This document shows positions 1 through 7,723 of a stretch of DNA of 24,329 nucleotides, piece after piece (position 1 is the first letter of the stretch; each line of letters starts with the position of its first letter). A model generated the notes under the pieces. That model made no database searches. It had not been told where the DNA came from and saw only the letters and a list, made by a program, of their open reading frames with translations. Both the position numbers and the translations under genes were made by a program. Origin of the DNA: JAWLCA01 sp050485905 (GTDB taxonomy: Bacteria; Pseudomonadota; Alphaproteobacteria; Rhodobacterales; Rhodobacteraceae); assembly GCA_050485905.1 (NCBI GenBank), contig JBJHCH010000047.1, positions 1 to 24,329 on the forward strand, in the 5' to 3' direction.

Positions 1-356
1 CCATCGGCTTCGGCGTGAACCTTGTCGCCGGCCCCCCGCCGCAGGCGGTGGAGCCAGGCGCCCTGCGCCCGACCGCACTGAAAGCGGAGACCGGCGTGGA
101 GGTCGCCCCGCAGGCATTTCTCGACCGCCTTGCCCCCGCCTATGCGCGGTGGGAGGCGACGTTCACCGCGCAGGGCTTTGCCCCGATCCGCACCGCCTGG
201 CTGGCGCGCGCGGCGCGTCTGGGGGAACCGATCGTCGCGCGCACCGGCACCGAAAGCGTCGCGGGCCAGTTCGACGACGTGGACGACACCGGCGCGCTGG
301 TGATCGCCACCGCGCAGGGTCGCCGCGCCATCGCGGCGGCCGAGGTGCATTTCTGA
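1..356 (+). CDS. birA: Biotin--[acetyl-CoA carboxylase] ligase, C-terminal part (5' truncated by window)
   Basis: The reading frame is open from base 3 to the stop at 354-356, giving 117 residues of a protein that begins outside the window. It opens with IGFGVNL, which matches the end of the catalytic domain of biotin protein ligases (usually GIGVNV/L). A helical segment follows, and then a small beta-rich C-terminal domain ending GRRAIAAAEVHF, as in BirA. The family activates biotin as biotinyl-AMP and attaches it to the carrier protein of acetyl-CoA carboxylase in the cytoplasm. Only 12 bases separate its stop from coaX, so the two are probably cotranscribed. In many alphaproteobacteria this gene lies between the nuo operon and coaX, which fits but cannot be seen here. 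The N-terminal part, including any DNA-binding domain, is outside the window. Confidence 0.85.
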   Translation, partial: IGFGVNLVAGPPPQAVEPGALRPTALKAETGVEVAPQAFLDRLAPAYARWEATFTAQGFAPIRTAWLARAARLGEPIVARTGTESVAGQFDDVDDTGALVIATAQGRRAIAAAEVHF

Positions 357-368
357 CAGGGGACGGGC

Positions 369-1148
369 ATGCTTCTGGCCATCGACTGCGGCAACACAAA
401 CACCGTCTTTTCCATCTGGGACGGCACGCGGTTTCTCGTGACATGGCGGATTGCCACCAACCACCAGCGCACGGCTGACGAATACCACGTCTGGCTATCC
501 ACCCTGATGAAGCTGACCGACACGCCGGCACAGATCACCGACGTCATCATCTCCTCCACCGTGCCGCGGGTAGTGTTCAACCTGCGCGTCCTTGCCAGCC
601 GCTACTTCGACACCCGGCCGCTGGTCGTGGGCAAGCCCGAATGCGCGCTGCCCCACGCCCCGCGCGTGGATCAGGGCACCACCGTTGGGCCCGACCGGCT
701 GGTGAACGCCGCGGGCGGCTTCGACCGGCATGGCGGGGACCTGATCGTGGTGGATTTCGGCACCGCGACCACCTTTGACGTGGTCGACAGCGACGGCGCC
801 TATATCGGCGGGGTGATCGCCCCCGGCGTCAACCTAAGCCTGGAGGCGCTGCACATGGCCGCCGCCGCGCTGCCGCATGTCGACGTGACCAAGCCGCAGC
901 AGGTGATCGGCACGAATACGGTGGCCTGCATGCAGTCGGGCGTATACTGGGGCTATATCGGGTTGGTCGAGGTGATCGTGCGCGAGATCCGCGCCGAGCG
1001 TGACCGGCCCATGAAGGTGATTGGTACAGGCGGCCTCGCGCCGCTTTTCGATCAGGGAACGAATGTATTCGATACGGTTGAGGATGACCTGACCATGCAC
1101 GGCCTGACCGTCATCCATCGCTACAACAAGGAACTGGGCAACGCATGA
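369..1148 (+). CDS. coaX: Type III pantothenate kinase
   Basis: This 259-residue protein phosphorylates pantothenate in the first step of coenzyme A synthesis. Type III enzymes belong to the ASKHA (acetate and sugar kinase/Hsc70/actin) fold and are not feedback-inhibited by CoA. The phosphate-binding DCGNTNT motif is at residues 6-12. The GPDRLVNA motif is at 107-114, and the second phosphate motif, VVDFGTATTFD, is at 127-137. Length is normal for the family. The ATG at 369 follows an AGGGGA ribosome-binding site in the short gap after birA. The stop overlaps the start of rnj in an ATGA arrangement, implying translational coupling. No other pantothenate kinase type is in the window. Confidence 0.95.
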   Translation: MLLAIDCGNTNTVFSIWDGTRFLVTWRIATNHQRTADEYHVWLSTLMKLTDTPAQITDVIISSTVPRVVFNLRVLASRYFDTRPLVVGKPECALPHAPRVDQGTTVGPDRLVNAAGGFDRHGGDLIVVDFGTATTFDVVDSDGAYIGGVIAPGVNLSLEALHMAAAALPHVDVTKPQQVIGTNTVACMQSGVYWGYIGLVEVIVREIRAERDRPMKVIGTGGLAPLFDQGTNVFDTVEDDLTMHGLTVIHRYNKELGNA

Positions 1149-2818
1149 GCAGTGACCGGCTGATCTATCTCCCCCTCGGCGGCGCGGGGGAGATCGGGAT
1201 GAACTGTTACGTCTACGGTTACGGACCGGCAGACAGGGAACGCCTGATCGTCGTCGATCTGGGCGTGACCTTCCCCGATATGGACACCACCCCCGGTGTC
1301 GATCTGATCCTGCCCGATATCGACTGGCTGGCCGACCGGGCCGACCGGATCGACGGCATCTTCATCACCCATGCGCATGAGGATCACATCGGCGCGCTGG
1401 CGCATCTGTGGGGCCGGCTGCGCGCCCCTGTCTATGCCCGCCGCTTCACCGCCCTGATCGCGGGCATGAAGTTGGAGGAGCAGGCCCATCCCGCCGACAC
1501 CGTGCAGCAGGTTGCCCCGCGCCCTGACTGGGTGGACTGCGGCCCGTTCCGGGTGCAGTTCGTGCCGGTCAGCCATTCGATACCGGAAAGCTCCGCCCTG
1601 CTGATAGAGACGCCGGCGGGCCGTGTGTTCCATTCCGGCGACTTCAAGATCGACACTGACCCCGGTGTGGGCGAGCCCTTCGATGCCGACCTGATGTCCG
1701 CGATCGGGGCCGAGGGCGTGAAGGTGATGACCTGCGATTCCACCAACGTTTTCGCCACCCATCCCGGCCGGTCGGAAAGCACGCTGACGGACCCGATTGC
1801 CGAACTGGTGGCCGATGCCGGCGGCATGGTGGTGGCGACCACCTTCGCGTCCAACGTCGCGCGGGTGCGCACGCTGGCGCAGGCAGGCGTAGCGGCGGGC
1901 CGGTCGGTCTGCCTGCTGGGGCGGGCGATGAAGAAGATGATCGCGGCGGCGCAAGAGGCCGGCGTCGTGTCCGATTTTCCCCGCACCATCTCGCCCGAAG
2001 AGGCGACACAGGTGCCGCGCGGCAACCTGATGCTGATTGTCACCGGCAGCCAGGGCGAACGCCGCGCCGCCTCGGCGCAGCTGTCCCGCGGCAAGTATCT
2101 GGGCCTGTCGATGGCCGAGGGCGACCTGTTCCTGTTCTCGTCCAAGACCATCCCCGGCAACGAGGCGGGCGTGATCCGGGTGATGAACGCCTATTCCGAG
2201 ATGGGCGTCGATGTGGTGGACGAAAGCGGCGGCAAGTACCACGTCTCGGGCCACGCCAACCGCCCGGATCTGGAGCGGGTGCAGGATCTGCTGGAGCCAA
2301 AGGTGATCCTGCCGATGCACGGCGAACACCGCCACCTGCGCGAGCATGTGAAATTCGCCCGCGCCCGCGGTTTCGCCGCCGATCTGGTCGGCAACGGCAC
2401 CATGGTCGATCTGACCGGCGACAAGCCCAGGGTGGTGGATCACGTCGAGACGGGCCGGGTCTATCTGGACGGCAGCGTCATGGTCGGCGCGCTGGACGGG
2501 GTGATCCGCGACCGGATCCGCATGGCGCTGAATGGCCATGTCCTCGTCACCCTGATCCTGGACGAGGATGACCGACCCATGGGCGACGCCTGGGCCGAGA
2601 TCATGGGCCTGCCCGAACGCGGCCGCAGCAAGGCCCCGCTGGCCGAGGCAATCGAGAGCGAGTTGGGCGCGTTCCTCGACGGTGCCGGCGCGAAGCTGAT
2701 CGCCGATGACGACCGTCTGGACGAGGGCGTGCGCCGCATCGTGCGCCAGATCTGCATGGAAGAGATCGGCAAGAAGCCCGAAGTGACGGTGGTTGTCAGC
2801 CGGCTTGCGACGGAGTGA
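1145..2818 (+). CDS. rnj: Ribonuclease J
   Basis: This 557-residue protein is a metallo-beta-lactamase-fold RNase of the beta-CASP group, which combines endonuclease and 5'-3' exonuclease activity in RNA maturation and decay. The zinc-binding motif THAHEDHIGAL is at residues 75-85 (H76, H78, D80, H81). Later metal and beta-CASP motifs are also visible: VSHSIPES, HSGDFKID, GSQGE, SGHANRPDL and LPMHGEHRHL. The C-terminal domain typical of RNase J is present and the length is normal. Alphaproteobacteria usually carry a single copy. The ATG overlaps the coaX stop by four bases, placing rnj last in the birA-coaX-rnj operon. A tRNA gene on the opposite strand follows 23 bases after the stop. Confidence 0.95.
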   Translation: MSSDRLIYLPLGGAGEIGMNCYVYGYGPADRERLIVVDLGVTFPDMDTTPGVDLILPDIDWLADRADRIDGIFITHAHEDHIGALAHLWGRLRAPVYARRFTALIAGMKLEEQAHPADTVQQVAPRPDWVDCGPFRVQFVPVSHSIPESSALLIETPAGRVFHSGDFKIDTDPGVGEPFDADLMSAIGAEGVKVMTCDSTNVFATHPGRSESTLTDPIAELVADAGGMVVATTFASNVARVRTLAQAGVAAGRSVCLLGRAMKKMIAAAQEAGVVSDFPRTISPEEATQVPRGNLMLIVTGSQGERRAASAQLSRGKYLGLSMAEGDLFLFSSKTIPGNEAGVIRVMNAYSEMGVDVVDESGGKYHVSGHANRPDLERVQDLLEPKVILPMHGEHRHLREHVKFARARGFAADLVGNGTMVDLTGDKPRVVDHVETGRVYLDGSVMVGALDGVIRDRIRMALNGHVLVTLILDEDDRPMGDAWAEIMGLPERGRSKAPLAEAIESELGAFLDGAGAKLIADDDRLDEGVRRIVRQICMEEIGKKPEVTVVVSRLATE

Positions 2819-2841
2819 TCCTGCCTTCGGTTGAGGGTGGT

Positions 2842-2915
2842 TGGAGCGGGTAGCGGGAATCGAACCCGCGCGTTCAGCTTGGGAAGCTGACAGGCTACCA
2901 TTACATCATACCCGC
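2842..2915 (-). tRNA. tRNA-Gly (anticodon CCC)
   Basis: The reverse complement folds into a full cloverleaf of 74 bases with an encoded 3' CCA. The acceptor stem is GCGGGTA paired with TACCCGC, followed by discriminator T and CCA. The anticodon stem TCAGC/GCTGA encloses the loop TTCCCAA, so the anticodon is CCC, reading GGG. The T-arm contains GGTTCGATTCC. The 5' end is at 2915. The gene lies between the convergent rnj and rhomboid genes and is transcribed in the same direction as the rhomboid gene. Confidence 0.95.
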
Positions 2916-2924
2916 GCGAGGGTC

Positions 2925-2954
2925 CGGATAGCACCTTCGCCGCCGCGCCCGCAA
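2925..2954 (-). promoter_or_regulatory. Possible promoter of the tRNA-Gly gene
   Basis: On the minus strand TTGCGG (2954-2949) and TATCCG (2930-2925) are separated by 18 bases. The second hexamer ends nine bases before the mature tRNA 5' end. Both hexamers match the housekeeping sigma factor consensus only partly, so this is a position-based suggestion. Confidence 0.35.
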
Positions 2955-2961
2955 GGGCGTT

Positions 2962-3624
2962 TCACGCGTCGGCCACCCGGTCGCGCAGGATCAGCGCGGC
3001 CCCCCAGCCGGCGACGAATCCGCCGAGATGGGTCTGCCAGGCCAGCACCCCGTCCAGCGCCCAGTACATCACCAGGTTGAGCAGGATCAGCCCCAGGACG
3101 CCGGCCAGAACCGGCCAGAGCAACTCGCCCCCCGAAATCCGGGCGAGCAGTTCCCAGGCAAGCCAGGCGCCGACCAGCCCGAACAGCGCGCCGGATGCCC
3201 CGACCATCGGCTGCGACACCGTGCCGAGCAGGGCGAAACCGGCCGCGCCGCCAAGAAGCGAGGCGAGGTAGACCCAGGCGAACCCGCCCTGTCCCGCCCG
3301 CGCGATCACCCCGATCCCGAGCGAGACCAACGTGACCATGTTCACCGCCATGTGGGAAAACCCTGCGTGCAGGAAGCTGTAGGTGGCGAACATCGCCGCC
3401 GACTGGCCGGTGTAGTTCGGGCGCCAGTCATGCAGCAGACCAACCCAGAACCCGCCGTTCAGATAGGCCAGGATGCGCCAGCGCGGGTTGCCCCAGTACC
3501 CGCGGTCCGCGCCCTGCAGTGCCAGTTCCACCGCGACGCAGATCAGCAGGATGGCCAGAAGCCAGCCGTGGCCGCGGCACCACGTCAGCGCTGTCTGGGT
3601 CGCCGAGGGGGCCGGACGCTGCAT
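2962..3624 (-). CDS. Rhomboid-family intramembrane serine protease
   Basis: From the ATG at 3624 the protein is 220 residues, nearly all membrane segments, with about six or seven helices and no extra domain. Rhomboids cleave substrates inside the lipid bilayer. The HxxxN pair is H91/N95 in FSHMAVNMVTL. The nucleophile motif GASG gives S144, and the catalytic histidine is H199 in THLGGFVAG. These are the complete expected set, so the enzyme should be active. The frame remains open upstream to 3990, but the start at 3624 is preferred. It follows AAGG, fits the family length, and the upstream extension lies over the start of the divergent glycerate kinase. The substrate cannot be inferred. The tRNA-Gly gene lies 46 bases downstream. 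Confidence 0.9.
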   Translation of the reverse strand: MQRPAPSATQTALTWCRGHGWLLAILLICVAVELALQGADRGYWGNPRWRILAYLNGGFWVGLLHDWRPNYTGQSAAMFATYSFLHAGFSHMAVNMVTLVSLGIGVIARAGQGGFAWVYLASLLGGAAGFALLGTVSQPMVGASGALFGLVGAWLAWELLARISGGELLWPVLAGVLGLILLNLVMYWALDGVLAWQTHLGGFVAGWGAALILRDRVADA

Positions 3625-3729
3625 GATCAAAGCCTTGCGTCGGGCCGGACGGAAAGGCAAGGGCGCAACGGCTTCCCAAGCGGGGCCTGCCCGCCTAGGG
3701 TGCCCCGAAAGCTGCAAGCAGGGCAAAAG

Positions 3730-4950
3730 ATGGCGGAAATCGAGGCGATGCGGGATAGGGCGCGACGGATATTTGCCGCCGGGGTGGCGGCGGCCGATCC
3801 GGCGGCGGCGGTGGGCCGCGCACTGGCCGGGCGGGGCGACGGCTGGCGGCAGGTGATCGCGGTGGGCAAGGCCGCGCGGGGGATGGCGGCGGCGGCGCTG
3901 CGGGTGCTGGGGCCGGTGCCCGCGCTGGTGGTGACGAATTATGAGAATGCGGAGCCGCTGGACGGGGCCGAGGTGATGGCGGCGGGCCATCCGGTGCCCG
4001 ACGCGGCTGGAGAGGCGGCGGCGCGGGCGGTGGAGGATCGGCTGGCGGGCGCGGCGTCGGGCGACCGGGTGCTGATGCTGATTTCGGGCGGCGGCTCGGC
4101 GCTGCTGCCGGCGCCTGCGGCGGGGCTGACGCTGGTAGACAAGGCAGAAGTGAACCGGCTGCTGCTGGCGTCAGGCGCCGACATCACCGAGATGAACCTG
4201 ATCCGCCAGCAACTGTCGCGGCTGAAGGGCGGGGGCCTGTTGCGTGCCGCCGCCCCGGCGCGGGTGACGGCGCTGATCCTGTCGGATGTGGTCGGCGACG
4301 ATCTGCGGGTCATCGCCTCTGGCCCCACGGTGGCGCCGATCGGCACGGCTGATCAGGCGCGGGCGGCGCTGCAGGCGCGCGGGCTATGGGAGAAGCTGCC
4401 GGAGGCGGTGCAGCGGCATCTGGAGACGGCCCAGCCCCCTGCCGAACTGCCAGAGGCGGAGAATGTGCTGGTCGGGTCCAATGCGATTTCGGTCGCGGCG
4501 ATGGCCGATGCGGCGCCGGGGGCGCGGGTGGCGGCGGAGCCGCTGGAGGGGGATGTGACCGAGGCGGCGGCGGCGATCTGGGATGCGGCGACCGGGCCGG
4601 GGGTCTGGCTGTTCGGGGGTGAGACGACGGTGGTGCTGCGGGGTGAGGGGCTGGGCGGGCGCAATCAGGAGCTGGCCTTGCGTGTCGCGTTGCTGGCCGA
4701 GGAGCGGGGGATCGATGGCCCTTGGGTCTTTCTGTCGGGGGGGACGGATGGGCGGGACGGGCCGACCGAGGCGGCGGGGGGGATCGTCGATCCGGGCAGT
4801 CTGGACCGGATGCGAGGGGCGGGGGTGGAGCCTTCGGACTACCTTTCCCGGAATGACAGTAATGCGGCGCTGGGGGCGTCGGGCGATCTGCTGGTTACGG
4901 GGGCGACGGGGACGAATGTGGCGGATCTGCAGGTGCTGATCCGGGGGTAG
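3730..4950 (+). CDS. Glycerate 2-kinase, MOFRL family
   Basis: This 406-residue protein matches the glycerate kinase family, also annotated as hydroxypyruvate reductase-like, called GckA or TtuD. It converts glycerate to 2-phosphoglycerate in glyoxylate, tartrate or serine-cycle metabolism. The VGKAARG motif contains K47, the position of the proposed catalytic lysine. LISGGGSALLPAP lies at 118-130, and the SGADITEMNLIRQQLSRLKGGG region at 148-169. The C-terminal MOFRL part contains GGRNQELAL with R311 and GGTDGRDGPTE. The frame is open from 3028, but that stretch overlaps the opposite-strand rhomboid gene. The ATG at 3730 is preferred because AGGG lies six bases upstream and the resulting length is normal. 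It is divergent from the rhomboid gene. The TtuD or GckA role cannot be chosen from sequence alone. Confidence 0.9.
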   Translation: MAEIEAMRDRARRIFAAGVAAADPAAAVGRALAGRGDGWRQVIAVGKAARGMAAAALRVLGPVPALVVTNYENAEPLDGAEVMAAGHPVPDAAGEAAARAVEDRLAGAASGDRVLMLISGGGSALLPAPAAGLTLVDKAEVNRLLLASGADITEMNLIRQQLSRLKGGGLLRAAAPARVTALILSDVVGDDLRVIASGPTVAPIGTADQARAALQARGLWEKLPEAVQRHLETAQPPAELPEAENVLVGSNAISVAAMADAAPGARVAAEPLEGDVTEAAAAIWDAATGPGVWLFGGETTVVLRGEGLGGRNQELALRVALLAEERGIDGPWVFLSGGTDGRDGPTEAAGGIVDPGSLDRMRGAGVEPSDYLSRNDSNAALGASGDLLVTGATGTNVADLQVLIRG

Positions 4951-4956
4951 GGGCGG

Positions 4957-4974
4957 CTGTCCACGCGTGGACAG
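4957..4974. repeat. Perfect 18-bp palindrome after the glycerate kinase gene
   Basis: CTGTCCACGCGTGGACAG reads the same on both strands and starts six bases after the stop codon. No T-tract follows directly, so it is not a standard terminator by itself. It could be a stabilising 3' hairpin or a protein-binding site. Confidence 0.55.
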
Positions 4975-4989
4975 AATCTCAAGCCATTG

Positions 4990-5016
4990 AAAACGCGCAA
5001 TAACGCGATTTTTCTT
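4990..5016 (+). terminator. Weak candidate intrinsic terminator
   Basis: A short CGCG (4994-4997) and CGCG (5004-5007) stem has a six-base CAATAA loop and is flanked by A-rich sequence before it and ATTTTTC after it. The stem is short, so efficiency is doubtful. It could close the glycerate kinase transcript together with the palindrome upstream. Confidence 0.35.
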
Positions 5017-5079
5017 TACCGGATTTTAACCGCCGTCCACGGGTCTTGCGCCCGTTCAGCGCGCCCCGTCAGCGACCCC

Positions 5080-5550
5080 TCAGCGACCCGAGACGCGCTG
5101 GTTCGCCGCACCGCGCACCACCACCTGCCGCACGGCATCCAGCCGGGTGTTGGGGATGAAGGCCCCGGCGGTCAGTTCGCGCGATTGCGGCGTTCCGGCG
5201 GGCCATGGCCGGGGCGGTTCGGCGATGCGGAAGGTGTAGGTCATCACCCCGTCCACCGCGCGGCCGTCGTTTTCGGCCACAAGGTCGGCATCCCACCAGC
5301 CTTGGGTCGGCGGCACGGCGGTGGCGCGGACGATGGCGCCGCCCGGCGTGCGCTCCACGCTCATGTCGATGATCTGGTGGGCCACGGCGCGGTTGTCCAG
5401 CGCCGCGACCCCGCCCGCCGGCACCAGCCCCGAGGGCTGTTCGCGCGAGCTGCCGAACCAGTTGAACGGGTTGAACAGCGAGTCGCGGACCGTGCCGCAG
5501 GCACTGATCGTCAGCAGGACCGCAAGCGCGGCAAGCAGCGGCTTCGACAT
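5080..5550 (-). CDS. Small lipoprotein of unknown function
   Basis: From the ATG at 5550 this is a 156-residue protein. A hydrophobic signal peptide ends in the lipobox TISAC, so Cys19 is predicted to be lipidated after cleavage by signal peptidase II. The next residues, GTVRDSLFNPFNWFG, are aromatic-rich and probably lie close to the membrane. The rest is soluble and mixed alpha/beta, with conserved-looking TQGWWDADLV and TYTFRIAEP segments. I do not recognise an enzymatic motif. AGGGG lies about eight bases upstream of the start, which supports it over the longer open frame reaching 5676. The gene is divergent from sufE, with 125 bases between the starts. An anchoring or envelope role is possible but not shown. 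Confidence 0.8.
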   Translation of the reverse strand: MSKPLLAALAVLLTISACGTVRDSLFNPFNWFGSSREQPSGLVPAGGVAALDNRAVAHQIIDMSVERTPGGAIVRATAVPPTQGWWDADLVAENDGRAVDGVMTYTFRIAEPPRPWPAGTPQSRELTAGAFIPNTRLDAVRQVVVRGAANQRVSGR

Positions 5551-5675
5551 GGATGGCCCCTCGTTCGCTTTGCCCTTGGGTAGCCCATCGCCGCGGCGTT
5601 GAAAAGCCGTTCGCCGCGCGGACTGGACCTTTGCGCGCCCGCGCCTTACCTGATGCCCCGACAGGGGAGACGACA

Positions 5676-6086
5676 ATGGCCACCGCCGCCTTCGAGGACA
5701 TCGCAGAGACTTTCGAGTTCCTGGACGACTGGGAGGACCGCTATCGCCATGTCATCGACCTGGGAAAGGCGATGCCGCCGCTGGACGAGGCATTCAAGGT
5801 GCCCGCGACCAAGGTCGATGGCTGCGCCAGCCAGGTCTGGATCGTGCACCGGATCGACGGCGGGCGGTTCCATTTTCAGGGCGACAGCGACGCGATGATC
5901 GTGCGCGGGCTGATCGCGGTGCTGCACGCGCTCTATGACGGGCTGACGGTGCAGGAGGTGGCCCGCGTCGATGCCGGGGCGGAACTGGCCCGGCTGGGGC
6001 TGGACGAACACCTGTCGTCGCAGCGGTCGAACGGGTTGCGCGCGATGGTGGCGCGGATTCACGGGCTGGCGCAGCAGGCGGCTTGA
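5676..6086 (+). CDS. sufE: Cysteine desulfuration protein SufE
   Basis: This 136-residue protein matches SufE, which accepts persulfide sulfur from the cysteine desulfurase SufS and passes it to the SufBCD scaffold for iron-sulfur cluster assembly. The acceptor cysteine is C50 within KVDGCASQVW, very close to the position in E. coli SufE. The N-terminal FEFLDDWEDRYRHVIDLG segment is also characteristic. The start at 5676 follows GGGGAGA and fits the family length, so the longer open frame from 5553 is not used. No other suf genes are in the window, so here sufE is separate from the main suf operon. Confidence 0.93.
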   Translation: MATAAFEDIAETFEFLDDWEDRYRHVIDLGKAMPPLDEAFKVPATKVDGCASQVWIVHRIDGGRFHFQGDSDAMIVRGLIAVLHALYDGLTVQEVARVDAGAELARLGLDEHLSSQRSNGLRAMVARIHGLAQQAA

Positions 6087-6110
6087 GGCTTCAAGGGCAC
6101 TTCGGTTGAA

Positions 6111-6187
6111 CGGGCAGCGCCCGACCGAGGGGGGCGCGGGAGCGCCCGCCTGGGGGGCGGGCGGGCGCTGCCCGTGCTGCGCACGGG
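6111..6187. repeat. Nested GC-rich inverted repeats after sufE (possible terminator for convergent genes)
   Basis: A perfect 12-bp inverted repeat (CGGGCAGCGCCC at 6111-6122, complement at 6163-6174) encloses a second hairpin, GGGCGC/GCGCCC at 6132-6147. The right arm overlaps a third hairpin, CCCGTGC-TGC-GCACGGG at 6171-6187, so the outer and third structures are mutually exclusive. It lies between the convergent sufE and phosphatidyltransferase genes. No clear T-tract follows on either strand. It may stop transcription or be a mobile palindromic repeat. Confidence 0.6.
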
Positions 6188-6232
6188 CGAAGTGAGTTCA
6201 GCCCTGTTCGCAAGCTGTTCATCTTGCCTATT

Positions 6233-6853
6233 CTATCCGCGCCCATCCTCTCGAAACGCCACCCACCCCTGATGCCAGCGGGTCAGCGTCGTGACCGCGC
6301 AGGCGGCGGCGAAGGCATAGGCCAGCACCGGAAACCAGGCCGGGAACAGGCACATCAGGGCGAAAAGGGCGATTGTCTCTGCCCCCTCGGTCAGCCCGCC
6401 CAGATAGTAGATCCCCTTGGTCGGATAGCGCGGGGCGCTGTCGCTGCGCTTGGCCGCGACCACCGCGAAGGCGAGGAAGGACGAGCCGGTGCCGACGAAG
6501 GCGGCGATCAGCACCGCCGCGGGCAGGGCGTTCGTGGTCGGATCGGCCAGCGCGAAGCCCAGAGGAACAAGCGCGTAAAAGGCGAAATCCAGTGCAATAT
6601 CCAGAAACGCGCCGCGGTCTGTGGGCTGCGTGGCCCGCGCCACCGCGCCGTCCAGCCCGTCGGCCAGCCGGTTCAGCGCGATCAGCACCAGCGCCAGCGT
6701 GAACAGCCCCGCCCAGAGCGCGGGCAGCGCCAGCAGGCCGATCAGGAAGCCGCAGATCGTCACCTGATCGGCGGTCACGCCCCGCGCCGCCAGCCAGTCG
6801 GCGGGCCGTGCGAGGATGCGGCGCTGGGCGGGCAGAAGGGCGGCGTCGATCAT
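6233..6853 (-). CDS. CDP-alcohol phosphatidyltransferase family protein
   Basis: This 206-residue integral membrane protein carries the signature of enzymes that transfer a phosphatidyl or related group from a CDP-linked donor to an alcohol. The motif reads D65-xx-D68-G69-xx-A-R73, then G81-xxx-D85-xxx-D89, within LADGLDGAVARA and RGAFLDIALDF. All residues needed for metal and CDP binding are present. About six hydrophobic segments follow or surround it, and the length is normal. The alcohol acceptor cannot be read from the sequence. Phosphatidylglycerophosphate and phosphatidylserine synthases, and uncharacterised relatives, share this motif. It is transcribed alone and converges on sufE. 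The unusual repeat at 6945-7032 lies about 90 bases upstream of the start. Confidence 0.9.
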   Translation of the reverse strand: MIDAALLPAQRRILARPADWLAARGVTADQVTICGFLIGLLALPALWAGLFTLALVLIALNRLADGLDGAVARATQPTDRGAFLDIALDFAFYALVPLGFALADPTTNALPAAVLIAAFVGTGSSFLAFAVVAAKRSDSAPRYPTKGIYYLGGLTEGAETIALFALMCLFPAWFPVLAYAFAAACAVTTLTRWHQGWVAFREDGRG

Positions 6854-6944
6854 GCGCGGGCCGGTGCGGGGGTGGATCGTGGCGTCATTTTAAGGACATA
6901 GCCGCGCCGGGGCGGGCTGGCAATTCACGGCCTGCGGCGCGCCG

Positions 6945-7032
6945 GATTGTATCCGCGTGTATACGCGTGTATACGCTTGGATACAATTTTTCGGCAAAAA
7001 TTGTATACGCGTGGATCCAAGCGTATACAATC
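6945..7032. repeat. 88-bp imperfect palindrome built from 10-bp GTATACGC-like units
   Basis: The outer ends are GATTGTAT (6945-6952) and ATACAATC (7025-7032). The centre is a perfect 11-bp stem, ATACAATTTTT (6981-6991) and AAAAATTGTAT (6996-7006), with a CGGC loop. The left arm repeats at 10-base steps as ATCCGCGTGT, ATACGCGTGT and ATACGCTTGG. The right arm has TTGTATACGC, GTGGATCCAA and GCGTATACAA. The composition is far more AT-rich than the surroundings. It lies between two minus-strand genes. Confidence 0.8.
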
Positions 7033-7107
7033 TGGCCCGAAAACGACAGGCCGTGACCGGCCGCGCGCCGCGGTTTCGGGCCCTTGTCAGGTCAGGATCG
7101 GGGGGAT

Positions 7108-7686
7108 CTAGCGGGTCAGGATCAGCCGGTCGCGGGCAATCTCGATCCGGGCGAAGCGTTGCAGGTAGGTCATGCCCAGAAGCGAGATGTCCATCGTGCC
7201 CTCGTTCACCCAGGCCATCAGGCCCCGGTCGGTGAATTCGCCCAGCCGCACCTGATCTATCCGGATCGGGGCGGTGCGGACGGTGCCGTTGGCGGTGCGG
7301 GCGGTGCCGGAATAGCGCAGGCTTTCGGGGTCGATGCCGATGCTGCGGGCGTCGGCCTGGGACAGCACCACATCGGTCGCCCCGGTATCGACGACGAAGC
7401 GGACGGGCGCGCCGTTCAGTTCCAGCGTCAGGTAGTAGTGGCCGTCACGTTCGCGCGGCACTTCGATCGTTTCTCCGGTGACGACGACGGATTGCCGGGG
7501 GCTGTTGCCGGCGACATCCTGCCAGAGCACCCAGCCGGCAGAGAGGCCGACGATGATCAGCGCCCAGATCAGCAGTTGCTGCGCCATCTGCCCCAGCCGA
7601 CGACGGCCCTGCAACAGGAAGAACCCGCCGACCACAGCCAGCAGCAGGATCAGGTAAAGCAGGCGTCCGATGTCATGTTCGCTCAT
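7108..7686 (-). CDS. Membrane-anchored retropepsin-like aspartic protease (TIGR02281 type)
   Basis: This 192-residue protein has two predicted membrane segments, at about residues 9-25 and 38-55. A soluble domain follows with the aspartic protease motif FVVDTGATDVVLS, giving catalytic D100. A second glycine-rich turn, SLLGMTYLQRF, lies near the C-terminus, as in clan AA proteases of the TIGR02281 family. One active-site aspartate per chain implies a homodimeric enzyme like retropepsin. The catalytic domain probably faces the periplasm, but topology is inferred. Family members are widespread and poorly characterised in alphaproteobacteria. Its start lies 37 bases from the selO stop on the same strand, so read-through from the selO operon is possible. 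Confidence 0.88.
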   Translation of the reverse strand: MSEHDIGRLLYLILLLAVVGGFFLLQGRRRLGQMAQQLLIWALIIVGLSAGWVLWQDVAGNSPRQSVVVTGETIEVPRERDGHYYLTLELNGAPVRFVVDTGATDVVLSQADARSIGIDPESLRYSGTARTANGTVRTAPIRIDQVRLGEFTDRGLMAWVNEGTMDISLLGMTYLQRFARIEIARDRLILTR

Positions 7687-7723
7687 GGATCAGATATAGG
7701 GCTTGCGCGCAGAATTGCAGCCG

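Noticed and set aside
1121..2539. Long minus-strand open frame of 472 residues opposite rnj
   Set aside because: The His/Arg/Gly/Ala-rich translation is the antisense shadow of a well-supported RNase J gene in GC-rich DNA, with no recognisable motif.
3028..3729. Open frame upstream of and in phase with the glycerate kinase gene, giving a 640-residue product
   Set aside because: The extension lies antisense to the rhomboid gene, has low-complexity Arg/Gln/Pro-rich content and no family match. The normal kinase length starts at 3730 after a ribosome-binding site.
6945..7032. CRISPR array
   Set aside because: The units are only 10 bases, with no spacers and no cas genes. The structure is a palindrome of short repeats.
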